A stretch of 64,000 bases of DNA, from positions 186,001 to 250,000 of the forward strand of contig NZ_MDDR01000016.1 in assembly GCF_001870435.1 (NCBI RefSeq), written 5' to 3'. Shown in pieces: positions 61,931 to 64,000 of this stretch. The DNA is from Pseudomonas costantinii (GTDB taxonomy: Bacteria; Pseudomonadota; Gammaproteobacteria; Pseudomonadales; Pseudomonadaceae). Both the position numbers and the translations under genes were made by a program. Positions within the stretch are counted from its first letter, which is position 1. Each line of letters starts with the position of its first letter. Under the pieces are notes generated by a model. That model did not search any database and was not told where the DNA came from. It saw nothing but the letters and a program-made list of their open reading frames with translations.

Positions 61931-62262
61931 CGGTGCCCGCCATGGCCTCCGCCCCGGTTGCCGCCGCCGTTATGACCTCCGCCGTTGCCCCAACGATTGC
62001 CCCAGCCCTGGTTTGGGTACGGCCGGTAACCGGGCCTTGGGTAATACCCCGGCGCAGGCTGGTAATAACGCGGCGCCGAATAGTAGCGCGGCGGCGGCGC
62101 ATAGTAGCTGCGCCCATAATAGGCGGGGCCGCCGTAGTAATAGGCCGGGGCCGGGGCGGTGTAAACCTCGGAGCGATAGTAAGTGGCGCCACCATCGTAA
62201 TAGGGCACACACGCAGAAAGGGTCAGGCCGAATAAAGCGCTAAGAAGCAGTCGTCGATACAT
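61927..62262 (-). CDS. Tyr/Gly/Pro-rich lipoprotein
   Basis: A 111-residue protein with signal peptide and lipobox LSAC (Cys17), so a lipoprotein. The mature part is Tyr, Pro and Gly rich (YYGGPAYYGRSYYAPPPRYY, then NGGGHNGGGNRGGGHGGHR), low-complexity and probably disordered. Similar proteins of unknown role occur in Pseudomonas. AGGAGGCCGCC precedes the start. Its last four bases overlap the crotonase gene end. Confidence 0.82.
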   Translation of the reverse strand: MYRRLLLSALFGLTLSACVPYYDGGATYYRSEVYTAPAPAYYYGGPAYYGRSYYAPPPRYYSAPRYYQPAPGYYPRPGYRPYPNQGWGNRWGNGGGHNGGGNRGGGHGGHR

Positions 62263-62289
62263 GGCGGCCTCCTGGACCGCGGAAGAGCA

Positions 62290-62308
62290 CCTCCAGCGAC
62301 GCTGGAGG
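62290..62308. promoter_or_regulatory. perfect 19-base palindrome upstream of the lipoprotein
   Basis: CCTCCAGCGACGCTGGAGG has exact 9-base arms around one A, 27 bases upstream of the lipoprotein start codon. It could be an operator or form a stable hairpin in the leader mRNA. The gap from here to 62586 shows no gene. Confidence 0.45.
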
Positions 62309-62586
62309 GCGGCATTCATCTTTCATTGAATGACGAAGTATCTGACATCAAAAACCGAATCTGGTGCGTTTTTGACACAGGCTGAAACATCTGTTTCGGA
62401 CGAGCTGAGCGCCTCATTGCAGTGCGGCGGCGCACCAGCACAACGCATTGCCATCCGCTTGCCCATCGCACCCATCGCTCAAACCCGCGATCTACACGCC
62501 CGCCCCTTACTTGGCACGACTCTCGCTTTGCCTACCCCGTGCAGGATTCATCACAGGTTCGCGGCACCACAATTTGCAATGGCTGA

Positions 62587-62676
62587 CTAGGGTTCCGGCT
62601 CGCTTGACGCGAGTGGCTGGTCCGAGAGTTGGCGACCTCCAGTTGAGGTTACACGGCGGGATAAAAGCCCGGGAGA
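62587..62676 (+). promoter_or_regulatory. guanidine-I (ykkC) riboswitch
   Basis: The conserved blocks of the ykkC aptamer appear in order: CTAGGGTTCCG at 62587, GGTCCGAGAG near 62619, ACACGGCGGGA near 62651, and AAAAGCCCGGGAGA ending at 62676. A short hairpin (CACCG-TTTA-CGGTG, 62682-62695) follows and may be the expression platform. This switch binds guanidinium and turns on the ABC transporter genes 60 bases downstream. Subtype 1 is inferred from the transported class, not proven. Confidence 0.9.
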
Positions 62677-62737
62677 CAAGCCACCGTTTACGGTGCCGCG
62701 TTGCTCCTGCTCGCCCTTGATCAACTGGAGAAACCCC

Positions 62738-63805
62738 ATGCCATCACCCCGTTTACCCGCCCTGCTCGCCGCCGCCTTCGCCGCCGTACTGAGCTTCCAA
62801 ACCCAAGCTGCCCCCAAAGACCACTTCAGCGTGTGCTGGACCATCTACGCCGGTTGGATGCCCTGGGAGTACGCCGGCAGCCAAGGCATCCTCGACAAGT
62901 GGGCCAAGAAATACGGGATCAAGATCGACATGGTCCAACTCAATGACTATGTCGAATCCATCAACCAATACACCGCCGGCCAGTTCGACGGTTGCACCAT
63001 GACCAACATGGACGCCCTGACCATCCCCGCCGCCGGTGGCGTGGACAGTACCGCGCTGGTGGTCAGCGACTTCTCCAACGGCAACGATGGCGTGGTGATC
63101 AAGGGCACCGGCAAGACCGTGGCCGACCTCAAAGGCATGAACGTCAACCTGGTGGAGCTCTCGGTATCCCACTACCTGCTGGCCCGCGCATTGGAGTCGG
63201 CCGACCTCACTGAAAAAGACCTGAAGGTCGTCAATACCTCTGACGCCGATATCGCCGCGGCCTTCAACACCGACCAGGTACAAGCCGTGACCACCTGGAA
63301 CCCGATGCTTTCCGAGATCAAGGCCAAGCCTGGCGTCACGCAAGTGTTCGATTCCAGCAAAGTGCCCGGCGAAATCATGGACATGATGGTCGTCAACACC
63401 CAGACCCTCAAAGACAACCCGGCCCTGGGCAAAGCCCTCACCGGCGCCTGGTTTGAAGTGGTCGCCTTGATGAACGCCAAGGGCGCCGCCAGCACCGAAG
63501 CCCTCGAACATATGGCCAAGGCATCCGGCACCGACCTCAAGGGTTTCCAGTCGCAACTGGACACCACCAAGCTGTTCGCCACGCCAAAGGAAGCCCTGGC
63601 CTTTGCCACCAGCGCGCAGTTGCCCGCCACCATGCGCAAGGTTGCCGAGTTCTCGTTTGAACACGGTCTGCTCGGTGAAGGTGCCAAGGACACCAGCGCC
63701 GTGGGCATGAGCTTCGCCAATGGCGTGACCAGCGGCGATAAGGCCAACCTCAAGCTGCATTTCGACCCCAGCTACGTGCAGTTGGCCGCCGACGGCAAGC
63801 TGTAA
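62738..63805 (+). CDS. ABC substrate-binding protein of urea-carboxylase/guanidine region
   Basis: A 355-residue periplasmic binding protein with signal peptide (LLAAAFAAVLSFQTQA). The mature start FSVCWTIYAGWMPWEYAGSQ and QLNDYVESINQYTAGQFDGC match the family found beside urea (guanidine) carboxylases. GGAG precedes the start. It lies directly behind a guanidine-I riboswitch and before an ABC permease, so it most likely captures guanidine or a guanidine-related compound. Downstream carboxylase genes would be outside the window. Confidence 0.88.
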   Translation: MPSPRLPALLAAAFAAVLSFQTQAAPKDHFSVCWTIYAGWMPWEYAGSQGILDKWAKKYGIKIDMVQLNDYVESINQYTAGQFDGCTMTNMDALTIPAAGGVDSTALVVSDFSNGNDGVVIKGTGKTVADLKGMNVNLVELSVSHYLLARALESADLTEKDLKVVNTSDADIAAAFNTDQVQAVTTWNPMLSEIKAKPGVTQVFDSSKVPGEIMDMMVVNTQTLKDNPALGKALTGAWFEVVALMNAKGAASTEALEHMAKASGTDLKGFQSQLDTTKLFATPKEALAFATSAQLPATMRKVAEFSFEHGLLGEGAKDTSAVGMSFANGVTSGDKANLKLHFDPSYVQLAADGKL

Positions 63806-63817
63806 GAGGACCCGGTC

Positions 63818-64000
63818 ATGCGCCTGATCAACCGTCACCCGGAACGCTCCAGTCGCCTGCTGTTGGTGATACTGCCGTTCGCCCTGCTGCTGTTCGCCTA
63901 CTTTGTGGGCTCGGCCGAGCGGCTGGCGGATAACCCCAACGACAAGCTGCTGCCCAGCGCCATGCAAATGGGCGACGCGGTAAAACGCCTGGCATTCAGC
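63818..64000 (+). CDS. ABC transporter permease, start only (truncated by window)
   Basis: From ATG 63818, 13 bases after the binding-protein stop and preceded by AAGAGGA, the frame is open to the window end (61 codons). The first residues (MRLINRHPERSSRLLLVILP and FALLLFAYFVGSAER) contain a first membrane segment followed by a periplasmic stretch, as in permeases of this transporter class. The assignment rests on position and the first helix only. Confidence 0.7.
   Translation, partial: MRLINRHPERSSRLLLVILPFALLLFAYFVGSAERLADNPNDKLLPSAMQMGDAVKRLAFS

Noticed and set aside
62753..63967. 404-residue minus-strand frame
   Set aside because: Antisense to the guanidine-region binding protein, Gly/His/Val repeats typical of a shadow frame.

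Overview
The window is a stretch of a Pseudomonas chromosome, most likely from the P. fluorescens group. The strongest pointers are the algU-mucA-mucB-mucD block beside nadB, the dapA-bamC-purC-tRNA-Ser block, a gcvR/bcp pair, a TctDE/OprD-porin/TctCBA tricarboxylate system, GC-rich codon use and dense LysR/GntR/AraC-controlled catabolic islands. No phage, insertion sequence, plasmid gene or CRISPR array was seen.

Region 1-20500 is accessory metabolism. It starts with a cut-off LtrA-like membrane protein and a LysR regulator. A GntR-SDR-BKACE-MFS catabolic operon follows (1985-6129), with a decayed SMP-30 gene start between BKACE and MFS. After a lipoprotein/VOC pair comes a trans-aconitate/citrate module (MHS transporter plus a periplasmic aconitate-isomerase-like protein) and a LysR regulator. 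Next are a ParD/ParE toxin-antitoxin pair with a perfect operator palindrome, an anchored beta-propeller protein, and an operon of MHS transporter, carbamoylase/allantoate-amidohydrolase and acetylpolyamine-amidohydrolase divergent from a LysR gene. An SDR/AraC pair and small envelope or hypothetical genes end this region. An MFS efflux gene occupies 20793-22019.

Region 22322-35529 is the most unusual part: two tightly packed divergent operons around an AT-rich promoter. Leftward are an aldo/keto reductase, a stand-alone condensation-like (HxxxDG) acyltransferase, a DHA2 exporter, a PhyH-type Fe(II)/2-oxoglutarate dioxygenase and a CHMI-like tautomerase. Rightward are a GH3-type acyl-adenylating amide synthetase, an alpha/beta hydrolase with a Cys nucleophile, a MLE-like enolase-superfamily enzyme, a ThDP enzyme, a FAH-family enzyme, a Dabb protein and an SDR lacking YxxxK. 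A TetR gene with its own palindrome follows. I do not recognise this combination; it looks like an uncharacterised small-molecule biosynthetic (or specialised catabolic) cluster.

Region 35746-53700 is core chromosome: tRNA-Ser(CGA), purC, an MBL hydrolase, bamC, dapA, gcvR, bcp, an AI-2E/PerM protein, a TusA-like protein, a BepA-like protease, mucD, mucB, mucA, algU (no mucC), nadB, ygfX, sdhE, ygfZ and a HDOD protein. Region 52300-59957 is the tricarboxylate system (tctE, tctD, OprD-family porin, tctC, tctB, tctA, an AbrB-family protein) with likely Hfq/Crc catabolite-repression motifs at the porin and tctC start regions. The window ends with ung, an enoyl-CoA-hydratase/HIBYL-CoA-hydrolase-like gene, a Tyr/Gly-rich lipoprotein, and a guanidine-I (ykkC) riboswitch preceding an ABC substrate-binding protein and a cut-off permease.
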